A DNA stretch of 64,000 nucleotides from Leucobacter chinensis (GCF_019049105.1 NZ_JAHQZR010000013.1:62001-126000); one strand, 5' to 3'; shown: positions 53,771 through 62,917, counted from the stretch's first letter. Notes: generated by a model not told the origin, from the letters alone. Numbers and translations: made by a program.

Positions 53771-54584
53771 TGGTTGCTAGCGGGGCGCCCAGAAGAGCTT
53801 CAGTGCGCGTGCGGAGTTCGTGCTGGTATCGGTAAAGCAGGCTCGCCGTCACCCTTAATGTGTGCCAGCCGGCGGCTGCGTAAGCTGAGTATTTTTCGAT
53901 GTCACGGTTCCACTGACGGGTGGTAACTCTGTGATGGTCACCTTCATACTCCACGGCGACTCTGAGGCGAGGGTATGCAATCTCACTGCACCCGAGAAAT
54001 TCACCTCTTGTATTGCGCACGTCGTAGTCGAGCGCTTCGGGAGGATAGCCCCACGACGCTAAAAGGAGCCGAAGGTGTGACTCTGGCACTGAGGCTGCGT
54101 GCTCTGTGAGCTGTTGCAACTGGTTGGCGAGCAGCGCTCGGTGTGGTCGGTATGGGGTTGCGGTGATGCGCTCGAGTTCTTTCCGAGTCGCAAGCGGTTG
54201 TCGTGAGTAGCGTGATGTTCCGCCGATGCGAGGCCGATGTAGAACGGCATCACCCAACGCGATCGCATCAGCAACTGGTAACGAAGGAGCGAGTACAGCC
54301 CAGGTATGCGCGGGGCTGCCGAGGGCTTTCTCGTGTGAAAAAACGATCTCTGCAAAATTGGCCCCCACCTGCACAGAGCGAATACCTCGTCGTTGAAGAC
54401 GGCCCACTCCTCGTATAGAACTCACCGTGATTGGCGTCTGAGCAGTGACCTGCACTGGTAATCCCCACATGAGTGCCGCTGTCTCGTGCGAGAAAAACTG
54501 TCCGGTGCGTAGATGTGAGGCAACACCATTTGCGCGCGAAAGATGCGCCGTTCGAAGGGCTGCGTACGACGTATGAACCGACAT
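53763..54584 (-). CDS. DUF559-domain (endonuclease-like) protein
   Basis: 273 residues. The N-terminal part (GVASHLRTGQFFSHETAALMWGLPVQ, then RRGIRSVQ) resembles the AbiEi-like helix domain found with DUF559, and the C-terminal 90 residues are a very-short-patch-repair-like nuclease domain: SEIAYPRLRVAVEYEGDHHRVTTRQWNRDIEKYSAYAAAGWHTLRVT. The Glu-x-Asp elements of that fold are present. The role is unknown; no partner antitoxin is adjacent. No clear ribosome site precedes ATG 54584. The coding sequence is less GC-rich than its neighbours, which suggests acquisition. Confidence 0.82.
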   Translation of the reverse strand: MSVHTSYAALRTAHLSRANGVASHLRTGQFFSHETAALMWGLPVQVTAQTPITVSSIRGVGRLQRRGIRSVQVGANFAEIVFSHEKALGSPAHTWAVLAPSLPVADAIALGDAVLHRPRIGGTSRYSRQPLATRKELERITATPYRPHRALLANQLQQLTEHAASVPESHLRLLLASWGYPPEALDYDVRNTRGEFLGCSEIAYPRLRVAVEYEGDHHRVTTRQWNRDIEKYSAYAAAGWHTLRVTASLLYRYQHELRTRTEALLGAPLATIA

Positions 54585-54731
54585 GGTGTGAGTCTGCCCG
54601 GGGCAGCACGCAATGAACGAGGCTCCTCACAGGAGTTAAAGACAATGCAGCTCATGGCGGCATGTGAACGGCTAACAGAGCTGCGTCGTCGAAATGCCAA
54701 CGGGCTTACATGCCCAACACACAAAAGCACC

Positions 54732-54797
54732 AACCCAGCCCCGCAAAGCACCCAACCCAGCCCCGCAAAGCACCCAGCTCAGCTCAGCTCAGCCCAG
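54732..54797. repeat. 22-bp tandem repeat with AGCTC tract
   Basis: AACCCAGCCCCGCAAAGCACCC is repeated exactly at 54732-54753 and 54754-54775, then three AGCTC units (54776-54790), then the start of another AGCCCAGCCCCGCAA. It lies in a non-coding stretch beyond the 3' end of the aspartate aminotransferase gene. Confidence 0.8.
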
Positions 54798-54841
54798 CCC
54801 CGCAACGCCACCACCGAACCCCACCCCCAAAAAAACGCAAA

Positions 54842-54892
54842 AGCGGGGTGCGGATCGCGCGGCCCGCAGTGGGCCCCGATCCGCACCCCGCT
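54842..54892 (-). terminator. Rho-independent terminator of the aspartate aminotransferase gene
   Basis: AGCGGGGTGCGGATC (54842-54856) pairs perfectly with 54878-54892; inside, GGCCC-GCAGT-GGGCC forms a second stem. On the minus strand a T-run (A7 at about 54830-54836 on the plus strand) follows. Confidence 0.85.
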
Positions 54893-54917
54893 GGCGTCGA
54901 ACGAAGGGGCGCGCGCC

Positions 54918-56120
54918 TTACTTGGCGAGCAGCTTCTGGATGCGCTGGATGCCTTCGAGCAGGGCGTCATCGCCGAGAGCGTAGCTGAAGCGCAGGTAGC
55001 CTGAGCGGCCGAAGGCCTCGCCGGGAACGGCTGCGACCTCGGCCTTGTCGAGAATGAGGTCGGCGAGTTCGAGTGAGTTCTGCGGGGTGACGCCTGCGAT
55101 CTCGCGGCCGAGGGCCTCGGTCACGTCGGCGTAGGCGTAGAAGGCGCCCTCTGGGTTCGGGCAATTGAAGCCGTCGACCTTGTTGAGCTCTGCGATGATG
55201 ACCTTGCGGCGGCGGTCGAATGCCTGGCGCATGCTCTCGACGGCGTCTTGCGGGCCACTGAGGGCTTCGGCGGCGGCGATCTGCGCGATGTTGTTGATGT
55301 TCGAGGTCATGTGTGACTGGAGGTTCGAGGCAGCCTTGGCGATGTCGGCGGGGGCGATCATCCAGCCGATGCGCCAGCCGGTCATAGCGTAGGTTTTGGC
55401 GACGCCGTTGACCAGGATGGTGTTGTTTGCGAGCTCGGGCACGGCCTCAACGATCGAGATGGCGCGCACGCCGTCGTAGGTGAGGTTCTGGTAGATCTCG
55501 TCGGTGACGACGAGCAGGTTGTGCTTGAGTGCCCATTCGCCGATGGCGCGGGTCTCGTCGGGTGAGTAGACGGCGCCAGTAGGGTTTGAGGGCGAGCAGA
55601 ACAGCAGCGCCTTGGTGCGGTCGGTGCGAGCGGCTTCGAGCTGGTCGACCGTGACTTTGTAGCCCTGGTCGGCGCCAGCGAACACGGCGACGGGAATGCC
55701 GTCGGCGAGCTGAATCTCTTCGGGGTAGCTCGTCCAGTATGGGGCGGGCAGAATGACCTCGTCGCCCGGGTCGAGAATGGTCTGGAACGCCGAGTAGACA
55801 GCGTGCTTGCCGCCGTTCGTGACCATGATCTGCGAGGGGTCTACCTTGAGCCCTGAGTCGCGCAGCGTCTTGGCTGCGATTGCCTCGCGCAGTACGGCGA
55901 GGCCGGTGGCCTGCGTGTAGCGGAAGTTCTTGGGGTCGTCGAGCGCTTTGCGGGCGGCTGCGACGATTGAGTCTGGCGTTGCAAAGTCGGGCTCGCCCGC
56001 GGCGTAGCTAATCACGGGGCGGCCCTGAGCCTGGAGGCCCTTGGCTTTGGCGTCAACTTTGAGTGTCGCCGATTCGGCGATCGCGGCAATTTTCTTCGAA
56101 ATACGAGAGTTCTCAGTCAC
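54918..56120 (-). CDS. aspC: PLP-dependent aspartate aminotransferase (class I)
   Basis: 400 residues. Class I fold elements are [95 protein letters not shown] and [21 protein letters not shown] with the PLP lysine Lys242. It transfers amino groups between aspartate and 2-oxoglutarate; the sequence belongs to the Igamma-like group found in actinobacteria. It is divergent from the pirin gene and ends in a strong terminator. Confidence 0.93.
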   Translation of the reverse strand: MTENSRISKKIAAIAESATLKVDAKAKGLQAQGRPVISYAAGEPDFATPDSIVAAARKALDDPKNFRYTQATGLAVLREAIAAKTLRDSGLKVDPSQIMVTNGGKHAVYSAFQTILDPGDEVILPAPYWTSYPEEIQLADGIPVAVFAGADQGYKVTVDQLEAARTDRTKALLFCSPSNPTGAVYSPDETRAIGEWALKHNLLVVTDEIYQNLTYDGVRAISIVEAVPELANNTILVNGVAKTYAMTGWRIGWMIAPADIAKAASNLQSHMTSNINNIAQIAAAEALSGPQDAVESMRQAFDRRRKVIIAELNKVDGFNCPNPEGAFYAYADVTEALGREIAGVTPQNSLELADLILDKAEVAAVPGEAFGRSGYLRFSYALGDDALLEGIQRIQKLLAK

Positions 56121-56190
56121 CCCTCCAGTCTAGCTCTTTGGGGTCTTTCTGTCAGTGATATATCGCCGGTAACACAGGTAGTGTTGAGGC

Positions 56191-57315
56191 ATGAGTAACG
56201 CTGAGGTTGATCCGCTCGAAACGGTGTGCGCCGCGGGTGCGTCGCGGGGCGCCGGTGTCGAGCTCATTGAGCCGCGCGATGTGCCTCTTGGCGGGCTTCG
56301 CGCGATGCGGGTGCGGCGCACGTTACCGCAGCGCCGCCGCTCGTTCGTTGGCGCGTGGTGTTTTCTTGATCACTACGGCCCCGAGCTTGTCGAGCACTCC
56401 GGTGGAATGAACGTCGCCGCCCACCCTCACACCGGCCTGCAGACGGTGAGCTGGCTCTTCGAGGGTGAGATCGAGCACCGTGACAGTGCCGGCTTTCATG
56501 CGATGGTGCGGCCCGGCGAGATGAATCTCATGACCGCGGGGCACGGCATTAGCCACTCTGAGCGCAGCACTCCCGAGACGACGACGCTGCACGGGGTGCA
56601 GTTGTGGGTTGCGCTGCCCGAGTCGGCACGGCACGGCGCGAAGACCTTCGAGCACTACGAACCTAGCCCGATCGAGGGAGAAGGGTGGCGTGCCTGGGTC
56701 TTTCTCGGGTCACTGCTCGGCGAGACCTCGCCCGTCACGATGTTTACGCCGCTCGTCGGCGCCGAGATCGTGCTCGAGCCCGGCGCGAGCATCACGATCG
56801 CCGTTCACAGCGAGTTTGAGCACGGCGTGCTGGTCGACGCTGGCGAGGTGACGGTTGCAACCATCACGGCGGATCGCCCCTCCCGCACAGGCCTCTCAAC
56901 CGATGAAACGCTCTCGCACGAGCCCGTCGCCCACGCGCACCTGGGGTACGTTGCCCCGGGCGCTACTCAGCTCGTGGTGAGTGCCGCTGCGGGCGGTGGG
57001 CCCGCCCGCGTCATCCTCATCGGTGGCGAGCCGTTCGCCGAAGAGATCGTGATGTGGTGGAACTTCATCGGGCGTGACCATGACGAGATCGCCCAGGCCC
57101 GGGCCGATTGGCAAGACCAGATTGAGGCGACCGGGGTGGGTGACCCGAGCGATCCGCTGGGGGAGTCTGGGCGGGGGCTCACGCCCGAGCCCGGTCGGTA
57201 CGGGCTGCCAAACGATGAACCCGAGCCGCCGCTGCCCGCCCCGAAGCTGCCAATCGCGAGGCTGGTGCCGCGAAAGCAGCCGGGAGAGCGGGCGGGAGAG
57301 CGGCCAGGGGAGTAG
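56191..57315 (+). CDS. Pirin-family bicupin protein
   Basis: 374 residues. The N-terminal cupin is classical pirin: LPQRRRSFVGAWCFLDHYGPE, NVAAHPHTGLQTVSWLFEGEIEHRDSAGFHAMVRPGEMNLMTAGHGISHSERS, giving the His-x-His and Glu metal ligands. The second cupin (about 180-310) has FEHGVLVDAGEVTV and GEPFAEEIVMWWNFIGRDHDEIAQARADWQ. Pirins bind iron and include quercetinases and redox regulators. The last 40 residues are Pro/Gly/Glu-rich with short repeats (PGERAGE/RPGE). Not linked to an obvious operon. Confidence 0.92.
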   Translation: MSNAEVDPLETVCAAGASRGAGVELIEPRDVPLGGLRAMRVRRTLPQRRRSFVGAWCFLDHYGPELVEHSGGMNVAAHPHTGLQTVSWLFEGEIEHRDSAGFHAMVRPGEMNLMTAGHGISHSERSTPETTTLHGVQLWVALPESARHGAKTFEHYEPSPIEGEGWRAWVFLGSLLGETSPVTMFTPLVGAEIVLEPGASITIAVHSEFEHGVLVDAGEVTVATITADRPSRTGLSTDETLSHEPVAHAHLGYVAPGATQLVVSAAAGGGPARVILIGGEPFAEEIVMWWNFIGRDHDEIAQARADWQDQIEATGVGDPSDPLGESGRGLTPEPGRYGLPNDEPEPPLPAPKLPIARLVPRKQPGERAGERPGE

Positions 57316-57435
57316 CCGGGGCAGTGGCTAGCGCCGTCGTGAGTGCCGCCGGGGCACGGGCAGCGTGTGAGGTGCTGTCAGCGGTGCGCCACGCGCGGGA
57401 AGTGTCAGCAAACGAAAGAAAAACAAACACCGGGT

Positions 57436-57464
57436 TAGACATTGAGGCTTTGATCCCGTAAACT
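57436..57464 (+). promoter_or_regulatory. Predicted promoter of the tRNA-Trp - secE - nusG unit
   Basis: TAGACA (57436-57441), a 17-nt spacer and TAAACT (57459-57464) match a primary-sigma promoter, 86 nt before the tRNA. Confidence 0.6.
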
Positions 57465-57549
57465 TTCACGAGGTTGCTTCACCGCATAATTTTTCTATGC
57501 CTGCTGATCGAGCGGGAGTAGCAGAGAAAATGCGATGAAAAACCCACCG

Positions 57550-57625
57550 AGGGCGGTGGCTCAATTGGTAGAGCAGCGGTCTCCAAAACCGCAGGTTGCA
57601 GGTTCGAGTCCTGTCCGCCCTGCCA
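57550..57625 (+). tRNA. tRNA-Trp (anticodon CCA)
   Basis: A complete cloverleaf: acceptor AGGGCGG/CCGCCCT, D-arm GCTC-AATTGGTA-GAGC, anticodon loop CTCCAAA (anticodon CCA) closed by GCGGT/ACCGC, T-arm with GGTTCGAGTCC, discriminator G and an encoded 3' CCA (57623-57625). Its place before secE-nusG is common in actinobacteria. Confidence 0.95.
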
Positions 57626-57678
57626 CCCCAGTAAGCAGAAACCGGAACTGCTTTCTGGAATATCGAAAGGACACGCAC

Positions 57679-57948
57679 GTGAGCAGCAACGAAATCGAGG
57701 CCTCAGGCGCCCCGAACAACGGTGCTGAGGCTTCTGGAAAGAAGCTTTCGTTCATCGGCAAGATCGTGTTGTTCGTACAGCAAGTCTTTGCTGAACTGAA
57801 GAAGGTTACGACTCCGACGCGCAAGGAGCTCGTGAACTTCACGCTCGTCGTGCTCGGCTTCGTCGTTGTGATGATGGCGCTTGTCTGGGCGCTCGACCGG
57901 GTGTTCAGCTGGCTTGTGCTGTTTGCGTTCGGTACTCCAGGGTTCTAA
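57679..57948 (+). CDS. secE: Preprotein translocase subunit SecE
   Basis: GTG 57679 lies behind GAAAGG; 89 residues. The amphipathic KIVLFVQQVFAELKKVTTPTRKELVNFTLVVLGFVVVMMALVWALDRVF segment with a single C-terminal membrane helix is the bacterial SecE core. It stabilises SecY in the Sec channel. It is 53 bp after tRNA-Trp and directly before nusG, the standard order. Confidence 0.96.
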   Translation: MSSNEIEASGAPNNGAEASGKKLSFIGKIVLFVQQVFAELKKVTTPTRKELVNFTLVVLGFVVVMMALVWALDRVFSWLVLFAFGTPGF

Positions 57949-58014
57949 CGAACCGAACGGGTAATACGCATATCAGTGGCAAACGAAACGAATTGTAGGT
58001 AGAGGCGACTTCTT

Positions 58015-58722
58015 ATGGGCGATGCACATAACACCGAGCAAGAGCTTGATGCGGCTCTCGACGCACTCGCGACCGAGGTTGGCGCTGACCCTGTCAAGCA
58101 GGAAGAAGATTCGAGCGTAGACCCCTACGCCGAGTTCAAGCGTGAACTTCGCCGTAAGCCGGGCAAGTGGTACGTGATTCACAGCTACGCCGGTTACGAG
58201 CGCAAGGTGAAGTCAAACCTCTGGAACCGTCGTGAGGTCATGGGTGCTGTTGAAGACATCTATGAGATCCAGGTTCCGATGGAAGAGGTCATGGAGGTCA
58301 AGAACGGCCAGCGCAAGATGGTGACCCGCGTTCGCATTCCGGGTTACGTTCTTGTTCGCATGAACCTCAACGAGAACTCATGGTCTGTCGTGCGCCACAC
58401 TCCTGGCGTGACGGGCTTCGTCGGCAACGCGCGTGATCCGATTCCGCTCCGTTTCAACGAGGCATTCGAGATGCTCAAGAGCACCTTCGAGCTCGAGCCA
58501 GAGCAGTCGCAGGCAAAGGGCGTGCCGCAGAGCCAGCCCGTTGCTGAGATCGACTTCGAGATCGGTGAGACCATCACGATCAAGTCGGGCTCGTTCGAGG
58601 GTCTGCCTGGCACGATCTCAGAAATCAACCCAGCGAGCGGCAAGCTCACCGTGCTCGTCTCGCTCTTCGAGCGTGAGACCCCGGTTGAGCTCGCGTTCGA
58701 TCAGGTTTCAAAGATTCTGTAA
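58015..58722 (+). CDS. nusG: Transcription termination/antitermination factor NusG
   Basis: 235 residues, longer than E. coli NusG because of an acidic N-terminal extension of about 50 residues, usual in actinobacteria. The NGN domain starts [22 protein letters not shown] and continues through [32 protein letters not shown]. The KOW domain is [52 protein letters not shown]. It binds RNA polymerase and ribosomal S10, linking transcription and translation. Confidence 0.97.
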   Translation: MGDAHNTEQELDAALDALATEVGADPVKQEEDSSVDPYAEFKRELRRKPGKWYVIHSYAGYERKVKSNLWNRREVMGAVEDIYEIQVPMEEVMEVKNGQRKMVTRVRIPGYVLVRMNLNENSWSVVRHTPGVTGFVGNARDPIPLRFNEAFEMLKSTFELEPEQSQAKGVPQSQPVAEIDFEIGETITIKSGSFEGLPGTISEINPASGKLTVLVSLFERETPVELAFDQVSKIL

Positions 58723-58768
58723 AGCTTTTCGCGGGGCCACCCGCGAAATACCGCTCTCGAGAAAAGCT
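58723..58768 (+). promoter_or_regulatory. Nested hairpins between nusG and rplK
   Basis: TTCGCGGG-GCCA-CCCGCGAA (58728-58747) is a perfect 8-bp hairpin. It is enclosed by AGCTTTTC (58723-58730) and GAAAAGCT (58761-58768), so alternative structures are possible. It may be a partial terminator or part of the L11-L1 leader; L1 autoregulation is known in other bacteria, but the L1-binding fold was not identified here. Confidence 0.5.
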
Positions 58769-58814
58769 CGAGTCGCGGGAGAAGTTGGTGACAACTTCGA
58801 GGAAAGGAAAAATA

Positions 58815-59243
58815 ATGGCACCGAAGAAGAAGGTTTCGGGTCTGATTAAGCTTCAGATCCAGGCTGGCGCCGCTAACCCAGCGCCTCCCGTTGGCCCGGC
58901 TCTGGGTCAGCATGGTGTGAACATCATGGAGTTCTGCAAGGCTTACAACGCGGCTACCGAGTCGCAGCGTGGCAACGTGGTTCCCGTTGAGATCACCGTT
59001 TACGAAGATCGTTCATTTACGTTCATTCTCAAGACTCCCCCTGCTGCTCAGCTCATCAAGAAGGCTGCTGGCATTCAGAAGGGTTCAGGCACCCCTCACA
59101 CGGTGAAGGTTGCAAAGATTACCGGCGAGCAGGCTCGTGCGATTGGTGAGCAGAAGATGGCTGACCTCAACGCAAACGACCTCGACGCTGCTCAGAAGAT
59201 CATCGAGGGCACTGCCCGCTCGATGGGCGTCACGGTCGAGTAG
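58815..59243 (+). CDS. rplK: 50S ribosomal protein L11
   Basis: ATG 58815 behind GAGGAAAGG; 142 residues, the exact family length. [45 protein letters not shown] is the L11 N-terminal domain; the C-terminal rRNA-binding domain ends [29 protein letters not shown]11 forms the GTPase-associated centre and is the target site of thiopeptides. It is 11 bp before rplA. Confidence 0.98.
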   Translation: MAPKKKVSGLIKLQIQAGAANPAPPVGPALGQHGVNIMEFCKAYNAATESQRGNVVPVEITVYEDRSFTFILKTPPAAQLIKKAAGIQKGSGTPHTVKVAKITGEQARAIGEQKMADLNANDLDAAQKIIEGTARSMGVTVE

Positions 59244-59254
59244 GGAGAAGAGAC

Positions 59255-59944
59255 ATGTCAAAGAATTCAAAGGCTTACCGTTCAGCGGTAGAAAAGATTG
59301 TTCCTGGCAAGTTCTACACCCCTGAAGAGGCTGTAGCACTCGCAAAGGAGACCGGCTCGAAGAAGACCGACTCGACCGTTGAGGTTGCCCTCCGTCTCGG
59401 TGTCGATCCTCGTAAGGCCGACCAGATGGTTCGAGGCACCGTGAGCCTGCCTCACGGCACCGGTAAGACGGCTCGCGTGATCGTCTTCGCAACCGGCCCC
59501 GCAGCAGAGGCAGCACTCGCTGCTGGTGCTGACGAGGTTGGCGGCGACGAACTCATCGAGAAGGTCGCTGGCGGCTACACCAACTTTGACTCGGCAGTTT
59601 CGACTCCCGAGCTCATGGGCAAGGTTGGCCGTCTTGGTAAGGTCCTGGGCCCCCGTGGTCTCATGCCGAACCCCAAGACCGGCACCGTTACCCCCGATGC
59701 AGCCAAGGCTGTCACCGATATCAAGGGCGGCAAGATCGAGTTCCGCGTTGACAAGCACGCAAACGTGCACTTCATCGCAGGTAAGGCTTCGTTCAGCCCC
59801 GAGCAGCTCAGCGACAACATTCGCGCAGCGCTCGACGAGATCGTACGCCTCAAGCCCTCATCTTCAAAGGGCAAGTACATCATGAAGGGTGCCGTCTCAA
59901 CGACGTTCGGCCCGGGCATTCCGCTCGACACCGCAAGCATCTAA
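59255..59944 (+). CDS. rplA: 50S ribosomal protein L1
   Basis: 229 residues behind GGGAGAAGAG. L1 markers are [76 protein letters not shown] and [16 protein letters not shown]. It shapes the L1 stalk of the large subunit and represses its own operon in many bacteria. A terminator follows at 59957-59982. Confidence 0.98.
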   Translation: MSKNSKAYRSAVEKIVPGKFYTPEEAVALAKETGSKKTDSTVEVALRLGVDPRKADQMVRGTVSLPHGTGKTARVIVFATGPAAEAALAAGADEVGGDELIEKVAGGYTNFDSAVSTPELMGKVGRLGKVLGPRGLMPNPKTGTVTPDAAKAVTDIKGGKIEFRVDKHANVHFIAGKASFSPEQLSDNIRAALDEIVRLKPSSSKGKYIMKGAVSTTFGPGIPLDTASI

Positions 59945-59956
59945 CGCATCACTCAC

Positions 59957-59982
59957 AGGGCCTCGGGAAATCCCGGGGCCCT
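59957..59982 (+). terminator. Terminator after rplA
   Basis: AGGGCCTCGGG (59957-59967) pairs with CCCGGGGCCCT (59972-59982), with one G-T wobble, around AAAT; TTTG follows. Confidence 0.8.
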
Positions 59983-60063
59983 TTGCGTATCATTGAAGGT
60001 GGGCCCATTGCGTGAAAGCTTGCACGCGACGCGCCAGCTGCACCAGGGAGGGAATGAGACGAG

Positions 60064-60648
60064 ATGACTCGCAACTACGGCGAAGAACCTGAATTCGACG
60101 ACCAAGTGGTCGAAGACTACCGGCGTATCTCGGCCGAAGATTTTAGGCGCCCACCCTCAGCATCGCTTCGCCAGGCACCGAAAGAGACTCCCTTCCGCTG
60201 GCCAGGCATTGACCAGCGGCGCGACACGATTGCGCTGCAGCGTGATGAATTGCGTGAGGCGGTTGAACAGCATGGCGAGAAGGCCGCCCAGGCCGCGGCC
60301 AGGGGGCGCGCCGATTGGGTGCTCGAGCTCGTCGATGGCCCGCTGCTCGCGATGCCCTCGAAAGACGTCATCGTTGGACGTAAGCCTGGCACGATCCCCG
60401 GTTGCACGCAGCTTGCGGTTGATGACCCCGGGCGCACGCTCTCGAAGTCGCACGCTCGCCTCACGCTCGAGGGCGAACGCTGGGTCGTTGAAGACCTCGG
60501 CTCGACCAACGGCACAGCCACGTTGCATCCTGAAGACGATGGCACGATGAGCGAACGCCCGCTTGCCGCGGGTGAGCCGGCGTACGCGACTGACGTCTTT
60601 CGCATCGGCACCCTGCGTGTTCGTTTGCGCCCGATCATCACTCAGTAG
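60064..60648 (+). CDS. FHA-domain protein
   Basis: 194 residues. The first 90 are polar and mostly helical. The forkhead-associated domain (about 95-190) is clear: SKDVIVGRKPGTIPG, then DDPGRTLSKSHARLTLEGERWVVEDLGSTNGTATL, with the phosphothreonine-binding Arg, Ser and His and the SxNGT turn. It binds phosphothreonine peptides, probably from serine/threonine kinases encoded elsewhere. It is followed at 60 bp by the NfeD-like gene and may form a loose unit with it and the flotillin. Confidence 0.88.
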   Translation: MTRNYGEEPEFDDQVVEDYRRISAEDFRRPPSASLRQAPKETPFRWPGIDQRRDTIALQRDELREAVEQHGEKAAQAAARGRADWVLELVDGPLLAMPSKDVIVGRKPGTIPGCTQLAVDDPGRTLSKSHARLTLEGERWVVEDLGSTNGTATLHPEDDGTMSERPLAAGEPAYATDVFRIGTLRVRLRPIITQ

Positions 60649-60708
60649 GGGCTGGGACGAGTCGCCACGATCGACTACACTCGGAGCATACCGAGGGAGA
60701 AAACTATC

Positions 60709-61260
60709 GTGATTGACTGGATCAACGCACTTTTTGACGGCACACTCTACGCTGGCGGGGTCTTTCTCGTTATCGGCATTGTGGGCGTTGTTGTGCTGCT
60801 CTTTTCATTCTTGCTTGACGGCGTCTTCGACCTCTTCGACGGTGGCGACGGCCCGCTCAGCCTCACGACGGTTGGCGCCTTTGCGACCCTGTTTGGATTC
60901 ACCGCTTTTGGGTGCGTTGGCGCTGGGGTTCCAGTCGGTATCGCGGCTCTGCTTGGCGCCATTGCAGGCGTGCTCGGAGGTTTTGGAGCATGGTGGCTCA
61001 CGCGCTCGTTGCGAAACGATCAGTCGAACACCTCGGTGACGACGAGTTCACTCGTTGGCGAGACCGGCATGGTCGTTCTCGCCATTCCTGGCGGATCAGG
61101 CTTCGGTGAGATCGCTCTCACGAAGCATGGCGAGCGCGTGTCGCTTTCCGCGACCGCGTCTGAAGATATCCCGAGGGGAACCCAGGTGATCATCGTTCAC
61201 ACGCTCTCAGCAACGTCGGTTGCTGTTGAACCCTATCAATCAGCTGACGAGAACCGTTAG
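60709..61260 (+). CDS. NfeD-like membrane protein with C-terminal OB domain
   Basis: Starts at GTG 60709 after GAGGGAG; 183 residues. Two or three membrane segments occupy about 10-105 (GGVFLVIGIVGVVVLLFSFLLDGVF; TTVGAFATLFGFTAFGCVGAGVPVGIAALLGAIAGVLGGFGAWWL). The soluble end (SSLVGETGMVVLAIPGGSGFGEIALTKHGERVSLSATASEDIPRGTQVIIVHTLSATSVAVEPY) is the OB-fold of NfeD proteins. NfeD partners of flotillins help build membrane microdomains, and a flotillin gene follows by 55 bp. Confidence 0.87.
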   Translation: MIDWINALFDGTLYAGGVFLVIGIVGVVVLLFSFLLDGVFDLFDGGDGPLSLTTVGAFATLFGFTAFGCVGAGVPVGIAALLGAIAGVLGGFGAWWLTRSLRNDQSNTSVTTSSLVGETGMVVLAIPGGSGFGEIALTKHGERVSLSATASEDIPRGTQVIIVHTLSATSVAVEPYQSADENR

Positions 61261-61315
61261 ACTTTTCGAGACCAGCCCCCAACCCGAGCTCATCTGAGCC
61301 GAGTAAAGGAATATC

Positions 61316-62827
61316 GTGCCCCTTTCAATGAGCCCGATCATCGCAATTGTCGGAGCCGTGCTCGCGGTGACGCTTGTCGCTCTCGTGATCATTAAGCGTT
61401 ATCGCATCGCGAAACCCGACGAAGCGATCATTGTCACCGGTCGCCGCGGCCACAACGCGACGCCGGGCGCCGAGGGCGACCTTAGCGGCCAGAAAGTGGT
61501 CACGGGTGGCGGTGTCTTCGTGCTGCCCTTTATTCAGAAGTCGTACTCACTCTCGCTGCACTCACGCCGCCTCTCAATTTTGACCGAGGCACAGACGACC
61601 GACGGCATTACGATTCAGGGCCAGGCCGTTGCCGTGGTGAAGGTTGGCGGCAGCCAAGAGATGATTCGTGCTGCTGCGCAGCGCTTCCTTTCGAACGCCG
61701 ACGAGATTGATCAGTCAACGCAGGAGGTTCTCTCGGGTTCGCTGCGTTCGATCATTGGTGGCCTCACGGTCATGCAGATCATTCGAGATCGCGCCGTCGT
61801 CGCGCAGAACGTGCTTGAGGCTGCCGAAGAGGCGCTCACCAAGCAGGGTCTCGTCGTTGACACGCTCCAAATTCAAGAGATTCGTGACGGCGCTGACTAC
61901 ATTGCGAACATCGGTCGCCCCGAGGCCGCGAAGGTGCGCCAGGCGGCCGACATTGCCGACACGAATGCATACCAGGCATCAGAAGAGGCCAAGATTGGGG
62001 CACAGAAGGTGCTGCTCGATCGCAACCGTGAGCTGAAGCTTCGAGAAGCCGAGATTCTCGCTGAGACTGATCGTGCCGCAGCGCACGCTCGGGCGGCATC
62101 ACCACTCGAAGACGCCGTGCAGCGCCAGGCTATCGTTGAGCAGGAGCAGATCGCGGCTCAGCGCGAGGTCAAGCTGAAAGAAGAGCGGCTGAACGCCGAG
62201 GTGCGCGTCGTCGCTGAGGCTGAGGCCTTTAAGGTCGAGGCGCTCGCAAAGGCCGAGGCCGCCGCATCGGTCGCAGCTGCAGAGGGCCGCGCCCGTGCTA
62301 CGACCGTTGAGGGTGAGGCAGAAGCAAGCGCGATTCACGCGAAGGGTATCGCTGAGGCACAGGCGATCAACGCGAGGGCTGAGGCCCTCGAGCAGCAGTC
62401 GCAGGCGGTGCTCGCGCAAGAGCTTATTCACTTGTTGCCAGAGATCGCGGCCGAGTACTCGAAGGCGATCGGCGCGATCGACACGATGACCGTGGTGAGT
62501 GCCGATGGCACCTCGAAGGTCGCGAGCGACGCGATGGGCAACATGAAAGGTCTGCTCGACATGGCCCGCGATACCGTGGGCATCGACCTTGTGGGCATGC
62601 TCAACGGCGTGGTCACGGGTGGGGCCGCGGGTTCGGCAGCAGGCAAGCAGCTGCGCACCGAGGGCAGCGTGCTCACGGGCGATACGGGAGCGCACGGCCA
62701 GGTGGCGACATCTGAGGTGAGCCCTGCGGCCACCGGTGCAGCCGGCGCGGCGCGCGAAACCTCGCCGACGACCGATGCGGCCCGCGCTGCGGTGAACGAC
62801 ACCGCTGGCAACCCCGCCAGCGAGTAA
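61316..62827 (+). CDS. Flotillin-family (SPFH) membrane scaffold protein
   Basis: Starts at GTG 61316 behind AAAGGA; 503 residues. One N-terminal membrane helix (IIAIVGAVLAVTLVALVIIKRYRI) precedes the SPFH domain (about 30-200: VTGGGVFVLPFIQKSYSLSLHSRRLSI and AQNVLEAAEEALTKQGLVVDTLQIQEI). A long Ala/Glu-rich coiled coil follows (about 215-370), then a Gly/Ala/Thr-rich tail of about 80 residues. Flotillins organise membrane microdomains; the adjacent NfeD-like gene supports this. Confidence 0.92.
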   Translation: MPLSMSPIIAIVGAVLAVTLVALVIIKRYRIAKPDEAIIVTGRRGHNATPGAEGDLSGQKVVTGGGVFVLPFIQKSYSLSLHSRRLSILTEAQTTDGITIQGQAVAVVKVGGSQEMIRAAAQRFLSNADEIDQSTQEVLSGSLRSIIGGLTVMQIIRDRAVVAQNVLEAAEEALTKQGLVVDTLQIQEIRDGADYIANIGRPEAAKVRQAADIADTNAYQASEEAKIGAQKVLLDRNRELKLREAEILAETDRAAAHARAASPLEDAVQRQAIVEQEQIAAQREVKLKEERLNAEVRVVAEAEAFKVEALAKAEAAASVAAAEGRARATTVEGEAEASAIHAKGIAEAQAINARAEALEQQSQAVLAQELIHLLPEIAAEYSKAIGAIDTMTVVSADGTSKVASDAMGNMKGLLDMARDTVGIDLVGMLNGVVTGGAAGSAAGKQLRTEGSVLTGDTGAHGQVATSEVSPAATGAAGAARETSPTTDAARAAVNDTAGNPASE

Positions 62828-62840
62828 AGCAGAGACTCGG

Positions 62841-62874
62841 GAGCCCCGGGCACGCGTCACGCGGCCTGGGGCTC
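62841..62874 (+). terminator. Hairpin after the flotillin gene
   Basis: GAGCCCC (62841-62847) pairs with GGGGCTC (62868-62874); flanking bases AGCAGAG/CTCTGCT give an alternative stem. No T-run. Confidence 0.5.
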
Positions 62875-62884
62875 TGCTCATATA

Positions 62885-62917
62885 CCGCCTGATGGCAAGA
62901 GTGCACCGTTCAGGCGG
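62885..62917. promoter_or_regulatory. Inverted repeat upstream of purK
   Basis: CCGCCTGA (62885-62892) and TCAGGCGG (62910-62917) are inverted with a 17-nt spacer, 36 nt before the purK start. Possible operator or leader hairpin. Confidence 0.4.

Larger units (their letters stand above)
54585..54917. other. Intergenic region with tandem repeat and terminator
   Basis: No gene is seen. It holds the promoter side of the DUF559 gene, the 22-bp tandem repeat and the terminator of the aminotransferase gene. Candidate small frames have no start site or family resemblance. Confidence 0.5.
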
